Part shown: one piece after another, positions 34,801 to 44,737 of the stretch
Layout of the letters: each line of letters begins with the position of its first letter
Numbering within the stretch: position 1 is the stretch's first letter
NCBI RefSeq assembly: GCF_016786325.1
Contig: NZ_JADWYU010000098.1
Span: 80,649 to 144,648 of the forward strand
Origin: Frankia nepalensis
GTDB taxonomy: Bacteria > Actinomycetota > Actinomycetes > Frankiales > Frankiaceae
DNA length: 64,000 nt
Direction of reading: 5' to 3'
Notes under the pieces: generated by a model
What the model saw: the letters and a program-made list of their open reading frames with translations, nothing else
Databases searched by the model: none
What the model was told of the DNA's origin: nothing
Program-made: the position numbers and the translations under genes

Positions 34801-36574
34801 GCCGCCGGACCCCGAGCAGGTCGAGGAAGCGGACCGGGTGGGGGATGCTCACGTCCGAGCTGCCCAGCGTGAGCCGGTCGCGCAGCGGCGCGACGGCGCG
34901 GGCGAACATCTCGGCCTCGCCGGTGTCGATCCCCTCGGCGCTGCCGCGCACGACCTGCTCGCCGCGCCCGCGCGTCACCTGGAGGGCGAGGTGGTCGTCG
35001 ACGACGCACTGCGCCCGGCACTCGGTCATGCCGTGCTCGTCGACGGCGAGGACGTAGACGCCGGCCTCCGGGCCGTCGCGCAGCACCGCCTTCATCCCGG
35101 GCAGGTTGCGCAGCGCGAGCGCGCCGTCGAGCAGGACGACGACGTCCTCCTCGAAGCGGACGACGCGTTCTCCGCGCCGCTGGGCCAGACGCAGCGAGAC
35201 CAGCTCGCGCAGCTCCCGGACCCGCTCGGCCCGGGTGGACTCGGTGTTCCCGACCCAGCAGGCGACGTCGCTCCCGTCGCCCGCCGTGGTGTGCGGCAGC
35301 CAGGACGCCCAGGAGAGGTCGGCGTCGTCGGACGAGGTGAGCAGCACGATCCGCAGGTCGTCGGGGCCGCGCAGCACGCCGAGCTGGACGAGCAGCCAGC
35401 GGGCCAGCGCGCGGCGCGGCCCCGTCGGCCCGGCGACGCCGAGCACCCCGGCGGCGCGCAGGTCGACGGTCAGCGGCACGCGGCGCAGCGTCGGCTCGGC
35501 GAAGTCCGGCCAGCGTTCACCGCGCAGGTCCAGCGACGCGGGGGCGTCGGTGAGGCCGACCCGCAGCAGCATCCCGTCCGGGGAGTCGGCGCCGCGCGCC
35601 CAGACCTCGCGGCTGGCGCCGGTCGCGGCCATGGCCAGCGAGACCCGGTCGGGCGCCTGGGCACGCCGCGCCCGCTCCTCGGTGAAGATCCGCTCGCCGA
35701 GGTCAAGCAGCACCGCCGCCTTGGCCTGCTCGTAACGCTCCCGGTCGAGCCGGCGCTGGCGCCGGTCGCCGACCTGGTTGCCCATGATGCTGAGTGGGCC
35801 GAGCAGGCACATCAACAGCAGCAGCGGCCGCTGCATGGCGAAGGCGAGCACGACGCCCATCACGACCGGCAGCAGGGCGGACAGCCAGATTCCGATCTTC
35901 GAGGTCGGCGGGCGGACGGTCGGCGCCGGGAGCGTGACCTCGGCGCGGGCGATCGCCGGCCGGGAGACGAAGGCCCGGTCGAAGTCGAGCCGGCCGTCGC
36001 CGGCGGGGGTGGCGACCAGCGGGTGGTGCGCCGCCAGCGGCTCCCACTCCAGCCGGTCGGAGCCGATCTCGAGAACCGCGCCGGGAGGCAGCTCGGCCGG
36101 GCCGTCCAGGGCGGCCAGGGCGGCACCGTCGACGAACGTCCCGTTGTGCGAGCCGGCGTCGGTGACGAGCACCCGGCCGGCGAGATCGACATCCAGCTCG
36201 GCGTGCTGGCGGGACGCCTCCTCGCAGAGGAGCGTCACGTCGGCGTCGGGCGCGCGGCCCAGGGCGCGGCGGCCAGGGGCGAGCCAGGCGACGAGCCCGG
36301 CGTCGTGCCCGTCGACCACCCGCAGCGCGCCGACCACGCCGGGCGCGAGCGCGCGCGGGTCCGGGCCTGGCACGCCGATGCTGATGACCGCGCCCTGCGC
36401 CAGCGGGCTCCGCGCGATCGTCAGCGACGGGTCGAGCCATCGCTCGCCGACGTAGCAGTGCTGGCCGCCGGCGGGCAGCGGCAGCGCGTCGAGCACCGAG
36501 GCGACGGTGGTGTCCGGCTCCGCGGACACCTCGACGTCGCGGCTCACTCCCGTGGCGGCGTTCCGCGCGGTCAT
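31889..36574 (-). CDS. EccC-like type VII secretion ATPase with FHA domain
   Basis: 1561 residues from ATG 36574; a TTG 12 bases upstream would give MIIRMTARN and is equally possible. Order: a short ubiquitin-like N-terminus, then an FHA domain (~80-165; ALGRAPDADVTL, SRQHAEL, SHNGTF). Two membrane helices follow (~208-250; IWLSALLPVVMGVVLAFAM). Then three FtsK/SpoIIIE ATPase modules with Walker A at GATGTGKSILLQ (~635), GGPQTGRTTLA (~978) and GPPGSGRSTAA (~1352), the first with VDFKGGSAF and VFDEFARV. A low-complexity linker separates modules 2 and 3, and a 26-residue Ala-Gly run lies in module 3. It powers export of WXG100 substrates at the membrane. No EccB, EccD, EccE or mycosin is in the window. 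Confidence 0.93.
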   Translation of the reverse strand: MTARNAATGVSRDVEVSAEPDTTVASVLDALPLPAGGQHCYVGERWLDPSLTIARSPLAQGAVISIGVPGPDPRALAPGVVGALRVVDGHDAGLVAWLAPGRRALGRAPDADVTLLCEEASRQHAELDVDLAGRVLVTDAGSHNGTFVDGAALAALDGPAELPPGAVLEIGSDRLEWEPLAAHHPLVATPAGDGRLDFDRAFVSRPAIARAEVTLPAPTVRPPTSKIGIWLSALLPVVMGVVLAFAMQRPLLLLMCLLGPLSIMGNQVGDRRQRRLDRERYEQAKAAVLLDLGERIFTEERARRAQAPDRVSLAMAATGASREVWARGADSPDGMLLRVGLTDAPASLDLRGERWPDFAEPTLRRVPLTVDLRAAGVLGVAGPTGPRRALARWLLVQLGVLRGPDDLRIVLLTSSDDADLSWASWLPHTTAGDGSDVACWVGNTESTRAERVRELRELVSLRLAQRRGERVVRFEEDVVVLLDGALALRNLPGMKAVLRDGPEAGVYVLAVDEHGMTECRAQCVVDDHLALQVTRGRGEQVVRGSAEGIDTGEAEMFARAVAPLRDRLTLGSSDVSIPHPVRFLDLLGVRRPTARDVADLWAASPGPTTRVVLGADADGPVTVDLAAQGPHTMLAGATGTGKSILLQTLVTSLLLANSPDELNLVLVDFKGGSAFLPFERCPHVVALIRSTGQTAADVFDEAAARRVLASVRAEVNRRERLLARYGGEIDEYWRAGQARGGGAPLPRLVMVFDEFARVLETSPDFLKELVNVAAKGRSLGMHLVLATQSLQGKLTAELKNNIDLRITLRQNEPADSVEVLGVPDAASIPGRLRGRGMILCTKDETRTPRLFQSGYLGDPPPAGGARAARVRLVGWSTLGLPRPDEKIDHGGAATDQTLTIWAIEEAADLAARPAPFRPLLPPLPADLTLAGLATAATAPPRPSEIPFGLVDDPAAQAQPPAVFDLDGTERLLVAGGPQTGRTTLARALVTSLATRFRPDQAHVYVIERTPAGLAEYAALPHCGAVVAAGEPDRVRRLVTWLGEEVAARQASRLGGAGGAGGRRPRLVLVVDGWDHFENRDPAFVETSLLTTLREVISSGPPVGVHVVALGGQDLAGGRTATLFTRRVLLPFGKEELRRLHLPSGAVSPPELPGRAADAATGAHLQIARPHLTAAELAVLVTSGPDAHAKTRADDFANSRVGGQAGDLAEGRAGWRPDVPAHGRPGGWAGDSDDVRLGGTADSPAGAHADHARAGSEAPTYADPEVLAHTGAHAGTHAASVDIGTGGTGAGTDAVAAGVPRAFPSLPTTVRGDELALPDPRPSGTWLPLGIGGRDVAVVGLDPFDAGPHALLVSGPPGSGRSTAAAALARGLRRLGVGVLLVAPPRSPLAALAGAGAGAGAGAGAGAGAGAGAGADDEGVRVVVGGNLKDTELREAAEAFGDGQFAVVVDDCDQLSVAASVVNFAEAPTLFEEAAGPSARGRLALFLCGDATPIFNAQRRSLFKVASEIKTTGAVFLLTPTNPHTTREHAGLRLEPDQFFPAPAGRGYLITNGKATLIQLAS

Positions 36575-36799
36575 CCTAATGATCAAGATCGGCCCGCCTC
36601 GGCCCCGATGCCTACGGGCAGCGGCCCCCGCGCCCGCCTGACAGAACCCGCCATACCAGCCAGTCGCATGTTCCCCCCGTACCGCCACAGAATAGCCGCG
36701 CTCCGTGCCCGGTCCGCGCCGGTCGGGCATCGGTGCGCCGACGACTCGTGAGGGCGCGGTGCGTTCCGGAAGCGAGCGGAAGCTCCCGAGGCGCCAGAC

Positions 36800-36828
36800 G
36801 GCCCTGGCCGACGATCGTGGCCAGGGCC
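36800..36828 (-). terminator. Hairpin between the channel gene and the EccC gene
   Basis: GGCCCTGGCC-GACGATCGT-GGCCAGGGCC, a perfect 10-bp stem 10 bases beyond the stop of the minus-strand channel gene. No T run follows. Confidence 0.65.
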
Positions 36829-36838
36829 AGGCCGGCTT

Positions 36839-39100
<2,262 letters not shown>

Positions 39101-39378
39101 GTCCGCCTCCTCCCGCCCGGGAAGCGAACCATGGGGATCCCCACCCGGACGAGGCAGCCGGGCGGAGGTGCGGAGGCACGACCGGTCGCCGACGGCGTCG
39201 CCCATGTCTCCCATGCGGCGCGGCATGGGACAAACGGCCGAGTTAGGGCAGGTCACGGCCCACGTCCGCCGGGGCTCGGGGTTTTCGGAGCCGCTCAGCG
39301 GGGAGGGGGAACGGGCGGCTGCCGTCCGGCCGTGAACACCTTTCCCCTTGACCCGGACCCGACCAGGTGAGTGATCGC

Positions 39379-39696
39379 GTGAGCAGTCCGCAACGCGAAG
39401 AGCGCCGGTTTGGCGCCGGTCGCGAAGCCCCCGTCGCCCGTGGCGGGCTCGCCTCGGTCCTTCGCTCGGCGCTCGGCCAGTTCGCGCAGCTCACCGGCCA
39501 GGAGCCGGAACGAGTGAGTGGGGTACGCCCCGCCGACGACGGCTGGTCCGTTCTCATCGACGTCGTCGAACTCGAACGGATCCCCAGCACGACCAGCGTG
39601 CTCGCGACCTACCGGGCGGACGTCGACGCGGACGGCAACCTGTGCGGCTACGAACGGCTGCGCCGGTTCGTCCGCGGCGCCACCGACCCGCTCTGA
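39379..39696 (+). CDS. gvpO: Gas vesicle protein GvpO
   Basis: About 105 residues from GTG 39379, which has AGGTGAG 7 bases upstream; a GTG at 39367 has no ribosome site. Conserved GvpO region: GGLASVLRSALGQFAQLTGQEPERVSGVRPADDGWSVLIDVVELERIPSTTSVLATYRADVDADGNLCGYERLRRFVRG. GvpO is an accessory or regulatory protein required for gas vesicle formation in several prokaryotes and is common at the head of actinobacterial gvp operons. It lies upstream of, and codirectional with, all the genes up to 45775. Confidence 0.92.
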   Translation: MSSPQREERRFGAGREAPVARGGLASVLRSALGQFAQLTGQEPERVSGVRPADDGWSVLIDVVELERIPSTTSVLATYRADVDADGNLCGYERLRRFVRGATDPL

Positions 39697-39810
39697 GCGG
39701 GCTGTCCGACCCGACTGCCTTCCCCGGCCGGCGGCCGCTCTGGTCCCGCCCCGCCCCCGCGTCGCCCCGCCCGCCCTGGAGGCGGGCCCATCACCATCCC
39801 TGGCAGCGCG

Positions 39811-40302
39811 ATGACCGAGCAGATCCTGACCGCGCACCGGCCCACCCGGCAGTGGACCGGGCCGCGCAGCGACACGCTCGCCGACGTGCTGGAGCGCGTC
39901 CTCGACAAGGGCGTCGTGATCGTCGGGGACGTGGTCGTCAGCGTGCTCGACGTCGAGCTGTTGACGCTGCGGCTCCGGCTGTTCATCGCCTCCGCGGACA
40001 CCGCCCGGGAGATGGGCCTGGACTGGTGGCTGAACGACCCGTTCTTCAGCTCCCGGGCCACGCGGGCGCCGGAGCGGGACCCCGACGCCCTCGCCGACGA
40101 GAACCGGCGGCTGCGGGAACGTCTCGACGCGCTGGAGCGCGCGGTGGGCTCCCGCCCCGAGGCGTCCGCCGCCCTGCCGAGCGCCGAGACGGGCGCCTCG
40201 GCGGCCGACGTGCTCGCGACGCGGGCCGGCGGGCGGGCCGAGGAGCCCGTCGGCGCCACCCGGCGGCCTGGCCGTCGGACCGAAGCTGGCAGGTCCCGAT
40301 GA
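39811..40302 (+). CDS. GvpA/GvpJ family gas vesicle protein with C-terminal helix
   Basis: 163 residues. Residues 22-95 carry the GvpA fold: LADVLERVLDKGVVIVGDVVVSVLDVELLTLRLRLFIASADTAREMGLDWWLNDP. The segment ending in Trp-Trp-Leu-Asn-Asp-Pro is typical of GvpJ rather than the major shell protein. A C-terminal helix (DENRRLRERLDALERAVG) and Pro/Arg-rich tail make it about twice GvpA length. GvpJ is a minor shell-associated protein that shapes or nucleates the vesicle. Its stop overlaps the next start by ATGA. Confidence 0.88.
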   Translation: MTEQILTAHRPTRQWTGPRSDTLADVLERVLDKGVVIVGDVVVSVLDVELLTLRLRLFIASADTAREMGLDWWLNDPFFSSRATRAPERDPDALADENRRLRERLDALERAVGSRPEASAALPSAETGASAADVLATRAGGRAEEPVGATRRPGRRTEAGRSR

Positions 40303-41597
40303 CGCGGCCACCCGGAGGCATCCGCCAGCTCGCCGACCGGCTCGTACCAGGCGTCCTCGACGAGGCGGTGGCGGACGCGCGGGAGCAGGCCCGCCAGCGG
40401 CTGGCCGCCGCGCTGGCCGAGGAGATCGTCGCCGCGGCCCTCGCCGAGGAGGCGCCCGCGCCGGCACGCACCCGACCGCCGGACCGCCCGGCTCCGCCGG
40501 ACCGGCCGACAGCGACGACCCAGTCGACGGCGACCGCCCGGCCGACGAGCGCGAACCCGCCGACAGCGCGCGCCGAGCCGGCCGAGCCGCCGGAGCCGGC
40601 CAAGCCAGTTGGACCGGCTGAACTCGCTGGACCGGCGGCACCGCCGGAACCGGCGGCACCGCCGGAACCGCTGGAACCGGCGTCGAAGCGGGCCCGTGGC
40701 CAGCCGCCGGAGACCGGATCGGTCGCCGAGGTGCCCCGCGGCGCTCCCCCGGCGCGGACCGGCCTGTACGCGTACGGCATCACGGACGTGACGACGGATG
40801 CGCATGACCTCGTCGGCCTGGACGACCGGGCCCCGGTCGAGACCGTGGCGGTCGGGGACGCCGCGCTGGTCACCTCTCCGATCGACCTGGGGTTGCTGAC
40901 CGGGCTGGAGGACGAGGTCTCCGCGGCGGGGCAGCTGTCCGAGTCCGGGCGGCTCGCCGAACTCGCCGGCCGGCATGACCGGGTCCTGAGCCGGCTTCTC
41001 GAGCGCGGTCCCGTGCTGCCGCTGCGGTTCGGCACGGTCCTGCCGGACCGGTCACGGGCCGAGCGGCTGCTGCGGGCGTCGGCGGGCGAGCTGGCGGGCG
41101 AGCTGGACCGGGTCCGCGACCACCGCGAGTGGGGCCTGCGGGTCACGCCCCCGCGAGACGAGGCCACGCCCGCGCGGGACGGCGAGACCGCCGGCGAGGC
41201 GGACGCCCCGGCCACGGGCATCGGCGACGGCGGTGAGCCGCCGGGGGCTGGCGGCGAGCGGCCGGGGGCCGGGAGCGGGACCGCCTACCTGTCGGCCCGG
41301 CGGGAGGACCTGCGCCGCGCCGCGCTGCGCGAGGAACGCCTCACCGAGCTGACCGGCCGGATCCACGAGGAGCTCGCCGCGCTGGCGTCCGAGACGGCGA
41401 TGCGGTCCGGGCGCCCGGGAGCGGGGCGCCTGGGCGCCGCCTACCTGGTCGCGTCCACCAAGGAGGACGACTTCCTCGACGCCGCGGACGCGGCCGAGCA
41501 CGAGCTGACGGACGCCGGCTGCGAGGCCCGCCTCACCGGCCCCTGGCCGCCGTACTCCTTCGTCCGGCTGACACTTGGGGAGGCGCGCGATGTCTGA
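40299..41597 (+). CDS. GvpL/GvpF family protein with long N-terminal extension
   Basis: 432 residues; ATG overlaps the preceding stop. Residues 145-432 form the GvpF/L domain: TGLYAYGITDV, GRHDRVLSRLLERGPVLPLRFGTVLPD, an acidic insert, LREERLTELTGRIHEELAALA, and LGAAYLVASTKEDDFLDAADAAEHELTDAGCEARLTGPWPPYSFVRL at the end. Residues 1-50 are an added helical, Ala-rich segment (GIRQLADRLVPGVLDEAVADAREQARQRLAAALAEEIVAAALAEE), joined by an ~85-residue Pro/Ala/Thr linker. Ordinary GvpF/L proteins lack both. The family lines up with GvpA as a capping or assembly factor. No separate GvpG was found, and the helical head might replace it. Confidence 0.9.
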   Translation: MTRPPGGIRQLADRLVPGVLDEAVADAREQARQRLAAALAEEIVAAALAEEAPAPARTRPPDRPAPPDRPTATTQSTATARPTSANPPTARAEPAEPPEPAKPVGPAELAGPAAPPEPAAPPEPLEPASKRARGQPPETGSVAEVPRGAPPARTGLYAYGITDVTTDAHDLVGLDDRAPVETVAVGDAALVTSPIDLGLLTGLEDEVSAAGQLSESGRLAELAGRHDRVLSRLLERGPVLPLRFGTVLPDRSRAERLLRASAGELAGELDRVRDHREWGLRVTPPRDEATPARDGETAGEADAPATGIGDGGEPPGAGGERPGAGSGTAYLSARREDLRRAALREERLTELTGRIHEELAALASETAMRSGRPGAGRLGAAYLVASTKEDDFLDAADAAEHELTDAGCEARLTGPWPPYSFVRLTLGEARDV

Positions 41598-42045
41598 CCC
41601 CGCCCGCCGGGCCGAGCCGCGGCGTGACCCGAGGGCCGCCCATGGGGCCGGCCGCGGCCCGGGACCGGCCCGCCGCCGGGGGCTCGGGACCGGCCGCGCG
41701 TTGTCGGACCTGCTGGACCGGGTCGTCGACCAGGGGGTCGTGGTCAGCGGCGACGTGATCATCGGCCTGGCCGAGGTCGACCTGATCCGCCTGGACCTGC
41801 GGCTGCTGCTCGTCGGCGCGCAGAGCGCGATCGAGGCGGGTGCCGGGGCGGAGCTTCGCCCCTACCTGACGTCGGGCGACGAGCGCGCCGGCGACGCGCT
41901 GGACGGCGCGGGCGACGTGATCGAGGGCGACGTGGTCCGCGGTGACCTCGCGGGCGACGCAAGGAGTGACACCGCGGCCGGCGGCGAGCGGCACGCCGAC
42001 GAGGGCGCCCGGCGGCACAGAGCCGGCGCGAGGGCCGAGCCGTGA
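41590..42045 (+). CDS. GvpA/GvpS-like gas vesicle protein
   Basis: About 151 residues. ATG 41590 has GGGGAGG just upstream and overlaps the GvpL/F stop by 8 bases. An Arg-rich leader precedes the GvpA-type domain GRALSDLLDRVVDQGVVVSGDVIIGLAEVDLIRLDLRLLLVGAQSAIE. After that comes a C-terminal tail of Asp/Gly/Ala-rich low complexity. The domain diverges from the shell protein and matches the GvpS/GvpJ class, minor proteins of the vesicle. Ends in a GTGA overlap with GvpK. Confidence 0.85.
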   Translation: MSDPARRAEPRRDPRAAHGAGRGPGPARRRGLGTGRALSDLLDRVVDQGVVVSGDVIIGLAEVDLIRLDLRLLLVGAQSAIEAGAGAELRPYLTSGDERAGDALDGAGDVIEGDVVRGDLAGDARSDTAAGGERHADEGARRHRAGARAEP

Positions 42046-42596
42046 CGGCGCCGGGACGCCGTGGCCGCGCCGTGCGCCTGACCGCGAACCCGGAGGAGGT
42101 CGGGCGCGGGCTGGGGCAGGTCGTCGTGGTGCTCCTCGAGCTGCTCCGTGACCTGCTGGAGCGCCAGGCGGTGCGCCGGATGGACAGCGGCACGCTGCCC
42201 CCGGAGCGGGTCGAGGACCTGGGCCGGGCGCTGATCGAGGTGCGCGCGGCCATCGCGGAGGTCCGGGAGTCGCTGGGCGTCAGCGCCGAGCAGGCACGGT
42301 CGGCCACCGAGCGGGCCCGCGAGCTGGTCGGCGACTGGCCGCCGCCCGACGTCGGCGCCAGCCGTACCCGCGGGGGCGCCGCCGGCCGTACCGGTGGGGG
42401 TGCCACCGGCCGTACCGGCAGGGGTGCCGCCGGCGGGCCAAGCGACGCGGGTCGCGAGCGGGACGACGACCCGCGCACAGGCAGCGGGATACCGGCTGCC
42501 GGCGGCCTCCTGGGGACCGGCCGGCGCCACCACGAGAGAGGGCGGCCGGCGGCGCGGGCTCGCGGCGCGGCGCCGCCCGGTTGGGACCTGCCATGA
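42042..42596 (+). CDS. gvpK: Gas vesicle protein GvpK
   Basis: 184 residues; GTG start inside the GTGA overlap. The GvpK domain is clear: [70 protein letters not shown] long C-terminal tail is Gly/Arg-rich with [13 protein letters not shown] repeats, and GvpK elsewhere usually ends near residue 110, so the tail is an addition. GvpK is an essential minor assembly factor. It is translationally coupled to both neighbours. Confidence 0.92.
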   Translation: MTAPGRRGRAVRLTANPEEVGRGLGQVVVVLLELLRDLLERQAVRRMDSGTLPPERVEDLGRALIEVRAAIAEVRESLGVSAEQARSATERARELVGDWPPPDVGASRTRGGAAGRTGGGATGRTGRGAAGGPSDAGRERDDDPRTGSGIPAAGGLLGTGRRHHERGRPAARARGAAPPGWDLP

Positions 42597-43099
42597 CTTT
42601 GGCGACACAGTCGATCAATCGCGCTCCCCGCCCGAGCAGCCTCGCTGACGTGCTCGAGGTCGTCCTCGACAAGGGCATCGTCATCGACGCGTATGTGCGG
42701 GTCGCGCTGGTCGGCATCGAGATCCTCACCATCGATGCCCGGATCGTCATCGCGAGCGTCGACACCTACCTACGGTTCGCCGAGGCGGTCAACCGGCTGG
42801 ACCTGTCCTCGAGGGAGCGGGAACAGGTCACGGGTGTTCCCGGACTCGTCCAGTCCGTCAGCGAGGGCGGATCGCGGCACAAGGCGAAGGGAGCCCTGGA
42901 AGGCGTCAAGGACACCGCGCAGGACTTCGTCTCGTCGCTGCGCGGCGACGACGACCGGGACGAGGCCGAGATCGAGCGTGGCTCCCGGCACGAGTACTCC
43001 CACAGCGATGCCCGCGAGTACTCCCACAACGGTGCCCGCGACCTGCCTCCTGGCCGGGCCGCGCCCACCGGCCGGGGCGGCGGGCGCGGCGGGGGCTGA
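42593..43099 (+). CDS. gvpA: GvpA, likely main gas vesicle shell protein, with extended tail
   Basis: 168 residues; ATG overlaps the GvpK stop. Residues 9-66 match the shell protein closely: [58 protein letters not shown]. The order of helix, strand, strand, helix is the known GvpA rib fold. Of the three GvpA-type proteins here this one is closest to the shell consensus. The protein carries ~100 extra residues with a helix ([20 protein letters not shown]), then an acidic and His/Tyr-rich stretch containing [15 protein letters not shown]. GvpA tails of this kind occur in actinobacteria. The last gene in the coupled chain starts 1 base after it. Confidence 0.9.
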   Translation: MTLATQSINRAPRPSSLADVLEVVLDKGIVIDAYVRVALVGIEILTIDARIVIASVDTYLRFAEAVNRLDLSSREREQVTGVPGLVQSVSEGGSRHKAKGALEGVKDTAQDFVSSLRGDDDRDEAEIERGSRHEYSHSDAREYSHNGARDLPPGRAAPTGRGGGRGGG

Positions 43100-43100
43100 C

Positions 43101-43904
43101 ATGGCGCCGCTGTTCCTCTACGGCGTGGTCCGCGACGACCACCCGCCGCCCGACCCGGCGTCGCTCGGCGTCGGTGACCCGCCGGGACGGATCCAGCTGG
43201 TGCGGCACGGCCCGGTGGCCGCCGTCGTCAGTCCGGTCGCTGACGCGATACGGGTCGCCGACCGGGACGCGGAACGCCACCTCGACGTCCTCCTGGAACT
43301 GTTCGACGCCGGCCCGGTCATCCCGCTGCGGCTGGGATCGGTCGCTCCCGACGAGGACGCCGTCCGCGAGGAGGTGCTGGGCGAGGCGGCCCCCGAGCTG
43401 CGCCGGCGGCTCGACGCGCTGGAGGGCTTCGTCGAGGTGCACGTCGACGCGGACGAGTCGGAGATGAGCGCCATCCGGGCGGTCATCGCGGCCGACCCGT
43501 CGCTGGCCGCGGCCCGGGACAGGTCGGGCGACGCGGACCTGTCGAACCGGGTCGCGCTCGGTGAACGGGTCGCTGACGGCGTCGTCCTGCGCCGCCTGCA
43601 CCAGGCGGAGATCCTGCTCGAGGAACTACGCCCCTGCGCGGTGGCGGACACCGGACGGTGGGCGATGGGCGGCCCGGAGGATCCCGTCCTGCGCTGGGCC
43701 TTCCTCGTCCACCGGGACGCCGGCCCGGGCCACCTCGACCTGGAGCAGTTCGACCAGGCGGTGGAGCGCGTCCGCCACGGCCATCCCGAACTCGTGATCG
43801 GGTACGTCGGGCCGTTGCCCGTTTTCCACTTCCTCGAGCTCGTCGAGCCCGACGAACCCGCCGGGGCGGCCAGCGAGCCGTCGCGCGGCCGGTGGGGCTG
43901 GTGA
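43101..43904 (+). CDS. GvpL/GvpF family gas vesicle protein
   Basis: 267 residues, second GvpF/L paralogue of the operon. It has LFLYGVVRDDHPPP at the start, HLDVLLELFDAGPVIPLRLGSVAPDEDAV in the middle and a conserved C-terminal domain (LRWAFLVHRDAGPGHLDLEQFDQAVERVRHGHPELVIGYVGPLPVFHFLEL). It is shorter and cleaner than the paralogue at 40299, without an N-terminal extension. GvpF and GvpL are both needed for vesicle formation in well-studied systems; this operon therefore has a pair. Confidence 0.92.
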   Translation: MAPLFLYGVVRDDHPPPDPASLGVGDPPGRIQLVRHGPVAAVVSPVADAIRVADRDAERHLDVLLELFDAGPVIPLRLGSVAPDEDAVREEVLGEAAPELRRRLDALEGFVEVHVDADESEMSAIRAVIAADPSLAAARDRSGDADLSNRVALGERVADGVVLRRLHQAEILLEELRPCAVADTGRWAMGGPEDPVLRWAFLVHRDAGPGHLDLEQFDQAVERVRHGHPELVIGYVGPLPVFHFLELVEPDEPAGAASEPSRGRWGW

Positions 43905-43941
43905 GCCCGATGGCCCAGCGAAGGGCCGGAAGGAGTCCGCG

Positions 43942-44727
43942 ATGAACCCCAAGCTGATAGTCGCCGGCGTGGTCGGCTACGTCCTCGGCAGAACCAAGAA
44001 GGGCAAGGCGGCCATACGCCTCGCGCTATGGAGCCGCGGACGCAACACCAACGTCAAAGACCTGGCCCGGTCCCGCGCGCTGAAGTTCCTCGCCTCCGAG
44101 GAGGGGAAGAAGCTGGTAGCCCAGCTGCGCGGGCCGGCGCTCGAGGCCGCCGAGAAGGCCGCCCTGTCGACCTACGAACGCGGGGTCGAAAAGCTGACGG
44201 GCGACCTGTCCCACCGCACGTCCGAGCTGCGGCAATCGCTGGACAAGGCGCCGGCCGCTGACCTGGGCGGGAAGGCCGGGGCACTCACCGGCAAGCTGAC
44301 CGGCGCGCTCGGCCGCTGGGGCGGCCCGCAGGGCGAAAAGGCCGAGCAGGGCGAGGCACCTGAGCAGGCCGAGGCACCTGAGCAGGCCGAGGCACCTGAG
44401 CGGGCCGAGGCGCCGGCCGAACAGGCCGGGAAGGCCGAGGAGGCGCCGGCCGAGGAGGCGCCGGCCGAGCCGGCGAAGACCAGGAAGCGGCAGGCCGCCG
44501 GAGCCGACCGGGCGTCGGCCAGCGCGGGTCGGGCCCGCTCGGCCGGGCGGGAAGAGCCCGCTTCGGCGGGCGAGAGCGCTGAGCCCGAAGGCCGGGAGAC
44601 GGCCAAGGCGACGGACCGACGTCCCCCGTCCCGGCACCTGGACTTCCGGCCGCCGGCGGACCGGCCCACGGGCAAGCCGGTCCCGGGCCGGGAACGGACC
44701 GGCGCCGCGGCGCCGCGGTCGAGGTAG
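43942..44727 (+). CDS. YtxH-like, Lys/Glu/Ala-rich protein in the gas vesicle operon
   Basis: 261 residues. It starts MNPKLIVAGVVGYVLGRTKKGK, a short hydrophobic helix with a Gly-x-x-x-Gly pattern followed by basic residues, as in YtxH-type membrane-associated proteins. A helical segment (FLASEEGKKLVAQLRGPALEAAEKAAL..) follows. The second half is low complexity: PEQAEAPEQAEAPERAEAP and AEEAPAEEAPAE repeats, then an Arg/Pro tail. It is preceded by GGAAGGAG, with 37 bases to the upstream stop. No enzymatic domain. It may tether vesicle-assembly proteins to the membrane, but the position is the only support for that. Confidence 0.65.
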   Translation: MNPKLIVAGVVGYVLGRTKKGKAAIRLALWSRGRNTNVKDLARSRALKFLASEEGKKLVAQLRGPALEAAEKAALSTYERGVEKLTGDLSHRTSELRQSLDKAPAADLGGKAGALTGKLTGALGRWGGPQGEKAEQGEAPEQAEAPEQAEAPERAEAPAEQAGKAEEAPAEEAPAEPAKTRKRQAAGADRASASAGRARSAGREEPASAGESAEPEGRETAKATDRRPPSRHLDFRPPADRPTGKPVPGRERTGAAAPRSR

Positions 44728-44737
44728 GTGAGTCGAG

